Below, piece after piece: positions 1 to 6,752 of a DNA stretch of 9,160 nt. The notes beneath the pieces are model-generated. The model saw only the letters and a list, made by a program, of their open reading frames with translations, had not been told where the DNA came from and did no database searches. The translations under genes and the position numbers were made by a program. Source of the DNA: Comamonadaceae bacterium (GTDB lineage Bacteria; Pseudomonadota; Gammaproteobacteria; Burkholderiales; Burkholderiaceae_C); NCBI GenBank assembly GCA_947458415.1, contig CANGZG010000097.1, forward strand, positions 1 to 9,160. Direction: 5' to 3'. The stretch's first letter is position 1. Each line of letters begins with the position of its first letter.

Positions 1-294
1 ACCCAAGTGACCGTGGCACTCGAAAACAACGTGCAAGAGGTTCAAGCTTTGCTGCTGAACGCATTGAACACGCTGCCGGATGTCAATGCAGACCCGCCAG
101 CACAAGTGCATTTCAGCCGTTTCAGTGCCGACGGCTTGGAATTCACTTTGCAGTTTTGGGTGGCTGACCGGTTGCATTCACGCATGGCAGTGCTCTCCAG
201 CGTGCACGCCGCGGTTTGGGCGGCATTGCAAGCAGCCCAGGTCAGCTTGCCGATGGCCAAACCGATTCAGTGGGGCAGCCACCCAACTGCCTGA
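1..294 (+). CDS. MscS-family mechanosensitive channel, C-terminal fragment (5' end outside window)
   Basis: The reading frame is open from base 1 and stops with TGA at 292-294, so only the last 97 residues are visible. The fragment reads like the cytoplasmic alpha/beta domain that ends MscS-type small-conductance channels: a beta-rich stretch with an SRFSADGLEFTLQFWV segment, then a helix (VLSSVHAAVWAALQAAQ), then a short hydrophobic end with prolines. In that family the domain forms the cage below a membrane pore that opens under osmotic downshock. No pore helices can be checked because they lie upstream of the window. An internal GTG at 7 is not a believable start, since the homology-like sequence already runs through it. 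The family call rests on remembered similarity of the tail only. The next gene, etfB, has its own promoter, so a functional link is unlikely. Confidence 0.7.
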   Translation, partial: TQVTVALENNVQEVQALLLNALNTLPDVNADPPAQVHFSRFSADGLEFTLQFWVADRLHSRMAVLSSVHAAVWAALQAAQVSLPMAKPIQWGSHPTA

Positions 295-340
295 GCATCA
301 ACCCGGCCTTTGGGCAGGAGGGGATAAAAAAGCACGACCG

Positions 341-370
341 TTCACAAATGAGAATGGATTCGTCTAGAAT
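341..370 (+). promoter_or_regulatory. Putative sigma-70 promoter of etfBA
   Basis: TTCACA at 341-346 and TAGAAT at 365-370 are separated by 18 bases, a good match to the sigma-70 -35 and -10 boxes (five of six in each). Transcription would start near 376-378, giving an untranslated leader of about 63 bases before the etfB ATG at 440. The site lies in the 145-base gap after the MscS-like gene. The gap otherwise shows only an AGGAGGGG purine run at 316-323, with no start codon suitably placed behind it. Confidence 0.5.
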
Positions 371-383
371 GACGTGAACGTCA
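370..383 (+). promoter_or_regulatory. Palindrome at the etfB transcription start (candidate operator)
   Basis: TGACGT-GA-ACGTCA is a perfect inverted repeat with 6-base arms around a 2-base centre. It touches the last base of the proposed -10 box and covers the predicted start point, where a bound dimeric repressor would block RNA polymerase. ACGT-centred palindromes of this sort are, as I recall, described for MerR-family LiuR, which controls branched-chain amino acid and acyl-CoA catabolism in beta- and gammaproteobacteria and has etf genes among its targets. That assignment is from memory and unverified. The palindrome itself is directly visible. Confidence 0.4.
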
Positions 384-439
384 ACTTCCTGTCCTTGGAA
401 GGCATGACTTTTACTTATCTATTTCCTTGGAGCAAACCC

Positions 440-1189
440 ATGAAGGCACTGGTCGCTGTCAAGCGCGTGGTGGATTACAACGTCAAGGTGCGGGTCAAAT
501 CTGACCAAACCGGCGTGGACATCGCCAACGTCAAAATGAGCATGAACCCGTTCGATGAGATCGCCGTTGAAGAAGCCGTGCGTTTGAAAGAAAAGGGCGT
601 GTTGACCGAGGTGGTGGTGGTGTCTTGTGGTGTGACCCAATGCCAAGAAACTTTGCGCACTGCCATGGCCATCGGCGCAGACCGCGGCATATTGGTGGAA
701 ACCGACCAAGAGCTGCAGCCTTTGGCTGTGGCCAAATTGCTCAAGGCCTTGGCGGACAAAGAACAACCCGGCTTGGTCATTTTGGGCAAGCAAGCCATTG
801 ACGATGATTGCAACCAAACCGGTCAAATGTTGGCAGCCTTGGCCGATTGGCCCCAAGCCACGTTTGCCTCCAAGGTGGAAGTGGCTGACGGCCACGCCCT
901 CGTCACCCGCGAAGTGGACGGCGGTTTGGAAACCTTGAAATTGAGCTTGCCCGCGGTCATCACCACCGATTTGCGTTTGAACGAACCCCGTTACGTCACC
1001 TTGCCCAACATCATGAAGGCCAAGAAAAAGCAAATCGATGTGTTCAAACCTGAAGATTTGGGCGTGGATGTCACGCCGCGCATCAAAACATTGAAAGTCA
1101 GCGAGCCGCCCAAGCGCAGCGCCGGTATCAAGGTCGCTGACGTGGCCACGTTGGTGGACAAACTCAAAAACGAAGCAAAGGTGATTTGA
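440..1189 (+). CDS. etfB: Electron transfer flavoprotein subunit beta
   Basis: This 249-residue protein is the small ETF subunit, which binds AMP and docks with acyl-CoA dehydrogenases so that their electrons reach the FAD of EtfA. The N terminus MKALVAVKRVVDYNVKVRV and the MNPFDEIAVEEAVRLKEKG segment are typical. The family's partner-recognition loop is intact: LPNIMKAKKK at residues 188-197, following NEPRYV. The frame is open 66 bases further upstream, but ATG 440 is the right start. It gives the usual family length, begins directly with the conserved strand, and has GGAG at 429-432 seven bases ahead. The upstream in-frame codons also overlap the predicted promoter start region. etfA follows after one base, so the two are co-transcribed and probably translationally coupled. 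Confidence 0.96.
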   Translation: MKALVAVKRVVDYNVKVRVKSDQTGVDIANVKMSMNPFDEIAVEEAVRLKEKGVLTEVVVVSCGVTQCQETLRTAMAIGADRGILVETDQELQPLAVAKLLKALADKEQPGLVILGKQAIDDDCNQTGQMLAALADWPQATFASKVEVADGHALVTREVDGGLETLKLSLPAVITTDLRLNEPRYVTLPNIMKAKKKQIDVFKPEDLGVDVTPRIKTLKVSEPPKRSAGIKVADVATLVDKLKNEAKVI

Positions 1190-1190
1190 C

Positions 1191-2123
1191 ATGGCCTCCT
1201 TAGTGATTGCAGAACACGACAACCAGAATCTCAAACCAGCCACCCTCAACACCGTCACTGCCGCGCTGGCGTGTGGCGGTGATGTGCACGTGTTGGTCGC
1301 GGGCAAAGATGCTTCAGCGGCTGCCCAAGCGGCTTCACAAATCGCTGGCGTGAGCAAGGTCTTGCATGCCGAGTCAGACCTGTTTGCCCACGGTTTGGCC
1401 GAGCACATGGCTGCACAGGTATTGGCGTTGGCCTCGGTTTATTCGCACATTCTGTTTGCGGCCACCGCCAGCGGCAAGAACATGGCCCCGCGTGTGGCAG
1501 CGAAATTGGATGTGGCGCAGGTCAGTGACATCACCCGTGTAGACAGCCCTGACACCTTTGAGCGGCCCATTTATGCAGGCAATGCCATGGCGACCGTGCA
1601 AGCCACCGATGCCACCAAAGTGATCACTGTTCGCACAACCGGTTTTGACGCAGCGGCCTTGGGCGGCAGTGCCGCGATCGAGGTCATACCCGCTGTCACA
1701 GCCGACGCAAAAAGCCAATTCACGGGCAGCGAAATCGCCAAGAACGACCGTCCTGAATTGACCGCTGCCAAGGTGATCGTGTCTGGCGGACGCGCCTTGG
1801 GCAGCGCAGAGAAATTCAATGAAGTCATCACGCCATTGGCCGACAAATTGGGGGCCGCACTGGGCGCGAGTCGCGCTGCGGTTGACGCCGGCTACGCGCC
1901 GAACGATTGGCAAGTTGGGCAAACTGGAAAGATCGTCGCACCTCAGTTGTATGTGGCTTGCGGCATCAGTGGCGCAATCCAGCATTTGGCAGGCATGAAA
2001 GACAGCAAGGTGATTGTGGCGATTAACAAAGACCCAGAAGCACCTATCTTCAGCGTCGCTGATTACGGCTTGGAAGCCGATCTGTTTGTGGCTGTGCCAG
2101 AGTTGGTGGCTGCCCTGGGATGA
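1191..2123 (+). CDS. etfA: Electron transfer flavoprotein subunit alpha
   Basis: This 310-residue protein is the FAD-carrying ETF subunit. With EtfB it forms the soluble cytoplasmic heterodimer that takes electrons from several acyl-CoA dehydrogenases and gives them to the membrane ETF:ubiquinone oxidoreductase. The N-terminal half is the nucleotide-binding-like domain (MASLVIAEHDNQNL onward). The C-terminal half holds the FAD site: GASRAAVDAGY around residues 225-235, QVGQTGK, then YVACGISGAIQH at 254-265 and the INKDPEAPIFSVADYGL block, all close to the family consensus. The length is normal and nothing is missing. The ATG lies one base after the etfB stop, so its ribosome binding site sits inside the etfB end (AAAGGTGA). 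A strong terminator begins nine bases after the stop. Confidence 0.96.
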   Translation: MASLVIAEHDNQNLKPATLNTVTAALACGGDVHVLVAGKDASAAAQAASQIAGVSKVLHAESDLFAHGLAEHMAAQVLALASVYSHILFAATASGKNMAPRVAAKLDVAQVSDITRVDSPDTFERPIYAGNAMATVQATDATKVITVRTTGFDAAALGGSAAIEVIPAVTADAKSQFTGSEIAKNDRPELTAAKVIVSGGRALGSAEKFNEVITPLADKLGAALGASRAAVDAGYAPNDWQVGQTGKIVAPQLYVACGISGAIQHLAGMKDSKVIVAINKDPEAPIFSVADYGLEADLFVAVPELVAALG

Positions 2124-2131
2124 TGCGTGGC

Positions 2132-2156
2132 AAAGGCACCCTCGGGTGCCTTTTTT
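2132..2156 (+). terminator. Intrinsic terminator after etfA
   Basis: GGCACC (2135-2140) and GGTGCC (2145-2150) form a perfect GC-rich stem with a CTCG tetraloop, followed by six T residues (2151-2156). Three A residues before the stem can pair with the first Ts. It lies between the etfA stop and the GTG start of the acyl-CoA dehydrogenase, which would separate the two genes or make the second depend on read-through or its own promoter. Confidence 0.85.
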
Positions 2157-2184
2157 ATCTGCTTTCGATGTTTGGAGAGAGACC

Positions 2185-3978
2185 GTGAGTTACGTTGCAC
2201 CTGTGAAAGACATGCTGTTCAACCTGCAGCATTTGGCTCAAATTGAACAGATTGCCAGCATGCCTGGTTTTGAAGACGCCGGTTTGGAAACTGCACAAGC
2301 CGTGCTCGAAGAGTGTGCGCGTTTCAACCAAGACGTGGTGGCTCCCTTGAATTGGGAAAGCGACAAACACCCCTCGCATTGGAAAGAGGGACACGTGACC
2401 ACCTCGCCAGGGTTCAAACAGGCTTACAAACAGTATGCCGAGGGTGGTTGGCAAGGTTTGCAGCACCCCGCAGATTTTGGCGGCCAAGGTTTGCCCAAAA
2501 CCATTGGTGCGGCGTGTGGCGAAATGCTCAATGCCGCCAGTTTGAGTTTTGCGTTGTGCCCGTTGTTGACCGATGGCGCGATTGAAGCTTTGTTGACCGC
2601 AGGCAGCGACTCGCTCAAAGCCACGTATTTGGACAAATTGGTCAGCGGTGAATGGACCGGCACCATGAACTTGACCGAACCGCAAGCCGGCTCTGATTTG
2701 TCGATGGTGCGCTCGCGTGCCGAGCCCCAAGCCGATGGCACATACAAAGTGTTCGGCACCAAGATTTACATCACCTATGGTGAGCACGACATGGCTGACA
2801 ACATCGTGCATTTGGTGCTGGCGCGTGTGACCGGTGCGCCCGAGGGCATCAAAGGCATCAGTTTGTTCGTGGTGCCCAAATTTTTGGTCAACACTGATGG
2901 CTCGCTTGGCGCACGCAACGATGTGCATTGCGTCAGCATCGAACACAAACTGGGCATCAAAGCCAGCCCCACGGCTGTTTTGCAATATGGCGACCACGGC
3001 GGCGCCACCGGGTTTTTGGTGGGTCAAGAAAACCGTGGGTTGGAGTACATGTTCATCATGATGAACGCGGCGCGCTATGCCGTGGGCGTGCAAGGCATTG
3101 CCATCGCAGACAGGGCGTACCAAAAAGCGGTTCAATACGCACGTGACCGTGTGCAATCGCGTCCGGTTGACGGCTCTGTCAAAGCAGCTGCGCCAATCAT
3201 CCACCACCCCGATGTGCGCCGCATGTTGATGACGATGCGCGCTTACACCGAAGGTTGCCGTGCCATGGCCAGCGTGGCCGCTGCGGCTTACGACGCGGCG
3301 CACCACCATCCTGATGCCGATGCCCGCCAACAAAATTTGGCGGTGTATGAATTTTTGGTGCCCTTGGTCAAGGGCTACAGCACCGAGATGAGCCTGGAAG
3401 TCACCAGCTTGGGCGTTCAAGTTGACGGTGGCATGGGTTTCATCGAAGAAACCGGTGCGGCGCAATACTACCGAGACGCCAAAATCTTGACCATTTACGA
3501 AGGCACCACTGCCATTCAAGCCAACGATTTGGTGGGACGCAAGACCGTTCGTGATGGTGGACAAACGCCCAAAGCCTTGGCGGCACAAATGCAATCCACC
3601 CAATCTGATTTACTGAAGTTGGGCTCAGCCGATGCACAAGCCATTGCACACCGACTGTCAGCCGCGCGTGAAGCGCTGTTGGATGTCGTGAATTTCATGG
3701 TGGATTCAACCTCAAGCAACCCGAACGCAGCCTATGCGGGCAGCGTGCCTTACTTGATGTTGGCAGGTAACGTGGTCTCAGGCTGGCAATTGGCGCGCAG
3801 CTTTTTGGCAGCCCACCAAGCCATGGCAGACGGCGACACTGACACGGCTTTTTTGCAAGCCAAGATGGTGACCGCACGTTTTTATGCCGACCACATGCTG
3901 AGCAAAGCACCTGCTGCGCGAGACGCTATCGTGCAAGGCGCGCAAAGCGTGACCGCCATGGCGCTGGATGCGTTTTGA
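2185..3978 (+). CDS. Large acyl-CoA dehydrogenase (DmdC/AcdA-like, with extra C-terminal domain)
   Basis: This is an FAD-dependent dehydrogenase of 597 residues that introduces a 2,3 double bond into an acyl-CoA and passes electrons to ETF. Its length fits the long subgroup with an additional C-terminal domain, to which 3-methylmercaptopropionyl-CoA dehydrogenase (DmdC) belongs, rather than the ~380-residue short-chain type. Visible parts are a short N-terminal extension (VKDMLFNLQHL), the N-terminal helical domain to about residue 155, the FAD-contact motif MNLTEPQAGSD at 161-171, the GTKIYIT strand, the C-terminal helical domain, and IYEGTTAIQAND with the expected catalytic base Glu439. The extra domain covers roughly 465-590. 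The frame is open upstream through the terminator and the end of etfA. I chose GTG 2185 because GGAGAGA at 2174-2180 precedes it and SYVAPVKDMLF is the family N terminus. Substrate is unknown. DmdC-like proteins are over-annotated as DMSP enzymes, and general fatty-acid use is equally possible. Confidence 0.9.
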   Translation: MSYVAPVKDMLFNLQHLAQIEQIASMPGFEDAGLETAQAVLEECARFNQDVVAPLNWESDKHPSHWKEGHVTTSPGFKQAYKQYAEGGWQGLQHPADFGGQGLPKTIGAACGEMLNAASLSFALCPLLTDGAIEALLTAGSDSLKATYLDKLVSGEWTGTMNLTEPQAGSDLSMVRSRAEPQADGTYKVFGTKIYITYGEHDMADNIVHLVLARVTGAPEGIKGISLFVVPKFLVNTDGSLGARNDVHCVSIEHKLGIKASPTAVLQYGDHGGATGFLVGQENRGLEYMFIMMNAARYAVGVQGIAIADRAYQKAVQYARDRVQSRPVDGSVKAAAPIIHHPDVRRMLMTMRAYTEGCRAMASVAAAAYDAAHHHPDADARQQNLAVYEFLVPLVKGYSTEMSLEVTSLGVQVDGGMGFIEETGAAQYYRDAKILTIYEGTTAIQANDLVGRKTVRDGGQTPKALAAQMQSTQSDLLKLGSADAQAIAHRLSAAREALLDVVNFMVDSTSSNPNAAYAGSVPYLMLAGNVVSGWQLARSFLAAHQAMADGDTDTAFLQAKMVTARFYADHMLSKAPAARDAIVQGAQSVTAMALDAF

Positions 3979-4032
3979 TGGCATCAGCCTTGTCGTCCTC
4001 GATCAATCTTTTCACACTGCCCAAAGTCCGCC

Positions 4033-4986
4033 ATGTCTAAATTGCCACCCGCACTCGCCGCTGTTCCTTTTCCTGTCATCGGTTCGCCACTGTTCATCAT
4101 CAGCAACCCCAAACTGGTCATTGCCCAGTGCATTGCTGGCGTGGTGGGCTCCATGCCGGCGCTCAATGCGCGTCCTGCCTCGCAGCTTGACGAATGGTTG
4201 TCTGAAATCACAGAAGGGCTGGCAGCCTACAACAAGGCGCACCCAGATCAACCGGCCGCCCCTTTTGCCATCAACCAAATCGTTCACAAAAGCAACGACA
4301 GGCTCGAGCACGACATGGCCATGTGCGTCAAATACAAAGTGCCGATCATCATCACATCCTTGGGTGCACGTGAAGAAATCAACCAAGCCGCACACAGCTA
4401 TGGCGGCGTGGTGTTGCACGACATCATCAACAACAAATTCGCACACAAAGCCATCGAAAAAGGCGCGGATGGCTTGGTGGCTGTGGCCGCAGGTGCGGGC
4501 GGCCATGCCGGTGTGAAAAGCCCGTTTGCGCTGGTGCAGGAAATTCGTCAATGGTTCGACGGCCCGCTCGCTTTGAGTGGTTCCATCGCCAGTGGCCAAG
4601 CCATTTTGGCGGCGCTCGCCATGGGTGCAGATTTCGCCTACATTGGCTCTGCATTCATTGCCACTGAAGAGGCCCGTGCGGCAGATGACTACAAACAATG
4701 CATCGTTGACAGCAATTCAGACGACATCATCTACAGCAACCTGTTCACTGGCGTGCATGGCAACTACTTGGCGCCATCCGTGCGCAATGCGGGCATGGAC
4801 CCTGACAACTTGCCGCAAAGCGACCCCAGCAAAATGGATTTTGGGGGCGACAAATCCAAAGCATGGAAAGACATTTGGGGTTGCGGACAAGGCATCGGCG
4901 CGATCACCAAAGTGCAATCTACTGCCGACTTGGTGGCCCAATTCAAACGCGAATTTGCGCAGGCTAAAGCCAAGCTGGTGCATTGA
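4033..4986 (+). CDS. Nitronate monooxygenase family protein (2-nitropropane dioxygenase-like, FMN TIM barrel)
   Basis: This 317-residue protein belongs to the NMO family, whose members hold FMN in a TIM barrel and oxidise alkyl nitronates such as propionate 3-nitronate to carbonyl compounds and nitrite. The start FPVIGSPLFIISNPKLVIAQ and GVVGSMPALNARP form the N-terminal flavin-binding part. AAGAGGHAG carries His158, at the position of the catalytic base in characterised members. LSGSIASGQAILAALAMGADFAYIGSAFIAT is the phosphate-binding end of the barrel. ATG 4033 follows the acyl-CoA dehydrogenase stop by 54 bases. Only a weak AAAG precedes it at 4023-4026, and I see no clear terminator or promoter in the gap, so read-through from the dehydrogenase is plausible. 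Many family members have no proven nitronate activity, and some may be related reductases. The family call is firm but the substrate is not. Confidence 0.88.
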   Translation: MSKLPPALAAVPFPVIGSPLFIISNPKLVIAQCIAGVVGSMPALNARPASQLDEWLSEITEGLAAYNKAHPDQPAAPFAINQIVHKSNDRLEHDMAMCVKYKVPIIITSLGAREEINQAAHSYGGVVLHDIINNKFAHKAIEKGADGLVAVAAGAGGHAGVKSPFALVQEIRQWFDGPLALSGSIASGQAILAALAMGADFAYIGSAFIATEEARAADDYKQCIVDSNSDDIIYSNLFTGVHGNYLAPSVRNAGMDPDNLPQSDPSKMDFGGDKSKAWKDIWGCGQGIGAITKVQSTADLVAQFKREFAQAKAKLVH

Positions 4987-5011
4987 AAAAGGCCTCAAAA
5001 GAGGCCTTTTT
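4986..5011. terminator. Bidirectional intrinsic terminator between convergent genes
   Basis: AAAAAGGCCTC (4986-4996) and GAGGCCTTTTT (5001-5011) are a perfect 11-bp inverted repeat with an AAAA loop. Each strand presents a GC-rich stem followed by a T run, so it can stop transcription from the nitronate monooxygenase gene on the plus strand and from ppnP on the minus strand. Its first A is the last base of the monooxygenase TGA stop, so there is no spare spacer on that side. On the ppnP side it lies 17 bases past the stop. Confidence 0.88.
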
Positions 5012-5028
5012 GTGGAATTCAAACCGCT

Positions 5029-5346
5029 TCAACCGAAGTGGCAAATGTAGTGGTAGCTTTCAACCACTTTGATTTCAAACGATGAATTCGCTGGCACATG
5101 AAATTGGTCGCCAGGCCCGCTATGTTTCCACTCTGTGCTACCCGCCAGTTTGTAGTCACACGCACCCGCCACGCACTCCATGATTTCGGCGGCCGCTGTG
5201 TTGAAAGTCAGGTGCGATGGCATGACCACGCCCACCGATTTTTTTTCGCCATTGGGCAACACCACGGGATGACTGACGCACTTGCCATCAAAAAAAACAT
5301 TGGCTTTGGTGGTGATGCTGACGCTGGGGATGTGTTCGGTGACCAT
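5029..5346 (-). CDS. ppnP: Pyrimidine/purine nucleoside phosphorylase (PpnP/YaiE, DUF1255)
   Basis: This small cytoplasmic protein of 105 residues has the single cupin-like fold of the PpnP family, which splits several nucleosides with phosphate into free base and ribose 1-phosphate. Matching segments are ANVFFDGKCVSHPV near the start, KKSVGVVMPSHLTFNTAAAEIMECVAG in the middle, and GPGDQFHVPANSSFEIKV with a YHYICHF end. It is about ten residues longer than the Escherichia coli protein, at the N terminus. The ATG follows the argG stop by three bases (TGA-ACC-ATG), with an AAGG about nine bases upstream inside the argG end. It is therefore expected to be translated from the argG message and coupled to it. 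Nucleoside salvage has no obvious metabolic tie to arginine synthesis, so the pairing may only reflect shared expression. The family is clear from the whole-length pattern. Confidence 0.9.
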   Translation of the reverse strand: MVTEHIPSVSITTKANVFFDGKCVSHPVVLPNGEKKSVGVVMPSHLTFNTAAAEIMECVAGACDYKLAGSTEWKHSGPGDQFHVPANSSFEIKVVESYHYICHFG

Positions 5347-5349
5347 GGT

Positions 5350-6654
5350 TCAGGCCTTTTTCTTGACAGAGGTTGAGCGAGAGGCGGCTTTGGCAGCGCG
5401 TTCATTTTTCAAATTGCCAGCGATGCGCATGCGCAAAGCATTGAGTTTGATGAACCCGCCGGCATCGGCCTGGTTGTATGCGCCACCATCGTCATCAAAG
5501 GTGGCGATGCGGGTGTCAAACAGGCTGTCGGTTTTGCTTTCGCGGCCCACGCACATGATGGTGCCTTTGTAAAGCTTGAGGCGAACTTTGCCATTGGCAG
5601 TGGCTTGCGAAGCATCGATCAAGCCTTGCAGCAACTCGCGTTCTGGACTGAACCAATAGCCGTTGTAGACCAGACGCGCGTAACGCGGCATCAAGTCGTC
5701 TTTGAGGGCGAGCACTTCACGGTCCAAGGTGATGGATTCGATGGCCCGGTGGCCTGCCAACAAAATGGTGCCGCCAGGGGTTTCATAGCATCCGCGGCTT
5801 TTCATGCCCACGTAACGGTTTTCTACTTTGTCCAGACGCCCAATGCCGTGCTTGCCGCCAATGACGTTCAACTGGGTCAGTACATTGGCTGGTGACATGC
5901 GAACACCGTCAATCGCCACCACGTCGCCGTGCTTGTAAGTCAGTTCGATGATTTGCGGTTTATTGGGGGCTTTTTCGGGGCTGACGGTCAGACGCCACAT
6001 GCTGTCTTCAGGGGCGAAATTGGGGTCTTCCAAAATGCCACCCTCATAGCTGATGTGCAACAAATTGGCGTCCATCGAATAAGGTGCGCCACCGCCTTTG
6101 CGTTTTTTGAAATCCACAGGAATGCCGTGCTTGTCTGCATAGGCCAGCAATTTTTCTCGCGAGAGCAAGTCCCACTCGCGCCATGGTGCAATCACCTTGA
6201 CATTGGGCATCAATGCATAAGCGCCCAATTCGAACCGCACTTGGTCATTGCCTTTGCCAGTGGCACCGTGGCTGATGGCGTCGGCTTTGGTTTTGCGGGC
6301 GATCTCGACCAAACGTTTGGCGATCAAGGGGCGGGCAATGGATGTGCCGAGTAAATATTCGCCTTCATACAAAGCGTTGGCGCGGAACATCGGGAACACA
6401 AAATCGCGCACAAATTCTTCACGCAAATCTTCAATGAAGATGTTGGCGGGCTTGATGCCCATTTTGATGGCTTTGGCACGCGCTGGTTCAATCTCTTCAC
6501 CTTGACCGATGTCAGCCGTGAAGGTGACGACTTCGCAGTGGTATTCGTCTTGAAGCCATTTGAGAATGATGGAGGTGTCAAGCCCACCCGAATAAGCCAG
6601 CACCACACGTTGGGGCGCTTTGCTGGCGGCTGTCTTGGTTGTGTTTTTACGCAT
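5350..6654 (-). CDS. argG: Argininosuccinate synthase
   Basis: The enzyme joins citrulline and aspartate using ATP to make argininosuccinate, the next-to-last step of arginine synthesis. The 434-residue protein has the ATP-binding P-loop AYSGGLDTS at residues 20-28, TADIGQGEE, and the GATGKGNDQVRFE motif at 130-142. It also has APWREWDL, the PYSMDANL segment, ENRYVGMKSRGCYETPGGTIL and the FIKLNAL end. These place it with the ~400-residue type 1 enzymes (IGQGEE form), not the ~445-residue E. coli type (AFSGGLDTSAALHWM). It has about 14 extra residues before the core and a basic, Ala/Lys/Ser-rich tail of about 18 residues (417-434, ending KKKA). The first ATG (6654) has no good ribosome binding site and no downstream Met exists before the P-loop. 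A terminator of the preceding glycine-zipper gene lies upstream, so argG probably has its own promoter. ppnP follows after three bases. Confidence 0.97.
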   Translation of the reverse strand: MRKNTTKTAASKAPQRVVLAYSGGLDTSIILKWLQDEYHCEVVTFTADIGQGEEIEPARAKAIKMGIKPANIFIEDLREEFVRDFVFPMFRANALYEGEYLLGTSIARPLIAKRLVEIARKTKADAISHGATGKGNDQVRFELGAYALMPNVKVIAPWREWDLLSREKLLAYADKHGIPVDFKKRKGGGAPYSMDANLLHISYEGGILEDPNFAPEDSMWRLTVSPEKAPNKPQIIELTYKHGDVVAIDGVRMSPANVLTQLNVIGGKHGIGRLDKVENRYVGMKSRGCYETPGGTILLAGHRAIESITLDREVLALKDDLMPRYARLVYNGYWFSPERELLQGLIDASQATANGKVRLKLYKGTIMCVGRESKTDSLFDTRIATFDDDGGAYNQADAGGFIKLNALRMRIAGNLKNERAAKAASRSTSVKKKA

Positions 6655-6684
6655 GAAAATAGCACCGATGAGAGCAAAGGCGCG

Positions 6685-6690
6685 ATTCTA
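6685..6690 (-). promoter_or_regulatory. Possible -10 box for argG
   Basis: On the minus strand TAGAAT lies 30 bases ahead of the argG ATG, between that start and the terminator of the upstream gene, which is where a promoter is needed. The -35 position 17 bases away falls in the T run of the terminator (TTTTTT) and is a poor match. Only the -10 element is suggestive. Confidence 0.3.
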
Positions 6691-6707
6691 GGTCATGCCT
6701 CACACAT

Positions 6708-6734
6708 AAAAAAAGCCGCTTGAGTGAAGCGGCT
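6708..6734 (-). terminator. Intrinsic terminator after the glycine-zipper gene
   Basis: Read on the minus strand, AGCCGCTT (6734-6727), a CACTC loop and AAGCGGCT (6721-6714) make a perfect 8-bp stem. It is followed by a T run, the As at 6708-6714 of the given strand. It starts 18 bases after the TAA of the glycine-zipper gene and separates that gene from argG. Confidence 0.88.
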
Positions 6735-6752
6735 CGATCGATGTTCTTGGCG

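Noticed and set aside
316..323. AGGAGGGG run resembling a strong ribosome binding site
   Set aside because: No ATG, GTG or TTG lies at a suitable distance behind it, and the next ATG (348) is followed at once by an in-frame stop-containing context. No small gene is supported.
374..439. 22-codon upstream extension of etfB
   Set aside because: It would start at the predicted transcription start, has no ribosome binding site and does not resemble the family N terminus. ATG 440 has GGAG at proper spacing.
419..1408. Minus-strand open frame (329 codons) across etfB and the start of etfA
   Set aside because: The plus-strand genes are certain. The antisense frame spans two genes, has no family features and is explained by codon bias.
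2014..2184. 57-codon upstream extension of the acyl-CoA dehydrogenase frame
   Set aside because: It overlaps the end of etfA out of frame and runs through a terminator hairpin. GTG 2185 has a strong ribosome binding site and the family N terminus.
2155..3603. Long minus-strand open frame (482 codons) opposite the acyl-CoA dehydrogenase
   Set aside because: Its composition (rich in His, Arg, Gly, Gln) is that of a shadow frame produced by biased codon use in the real plus-strand gene. It shows no recognisable domain or ribosome binding site.
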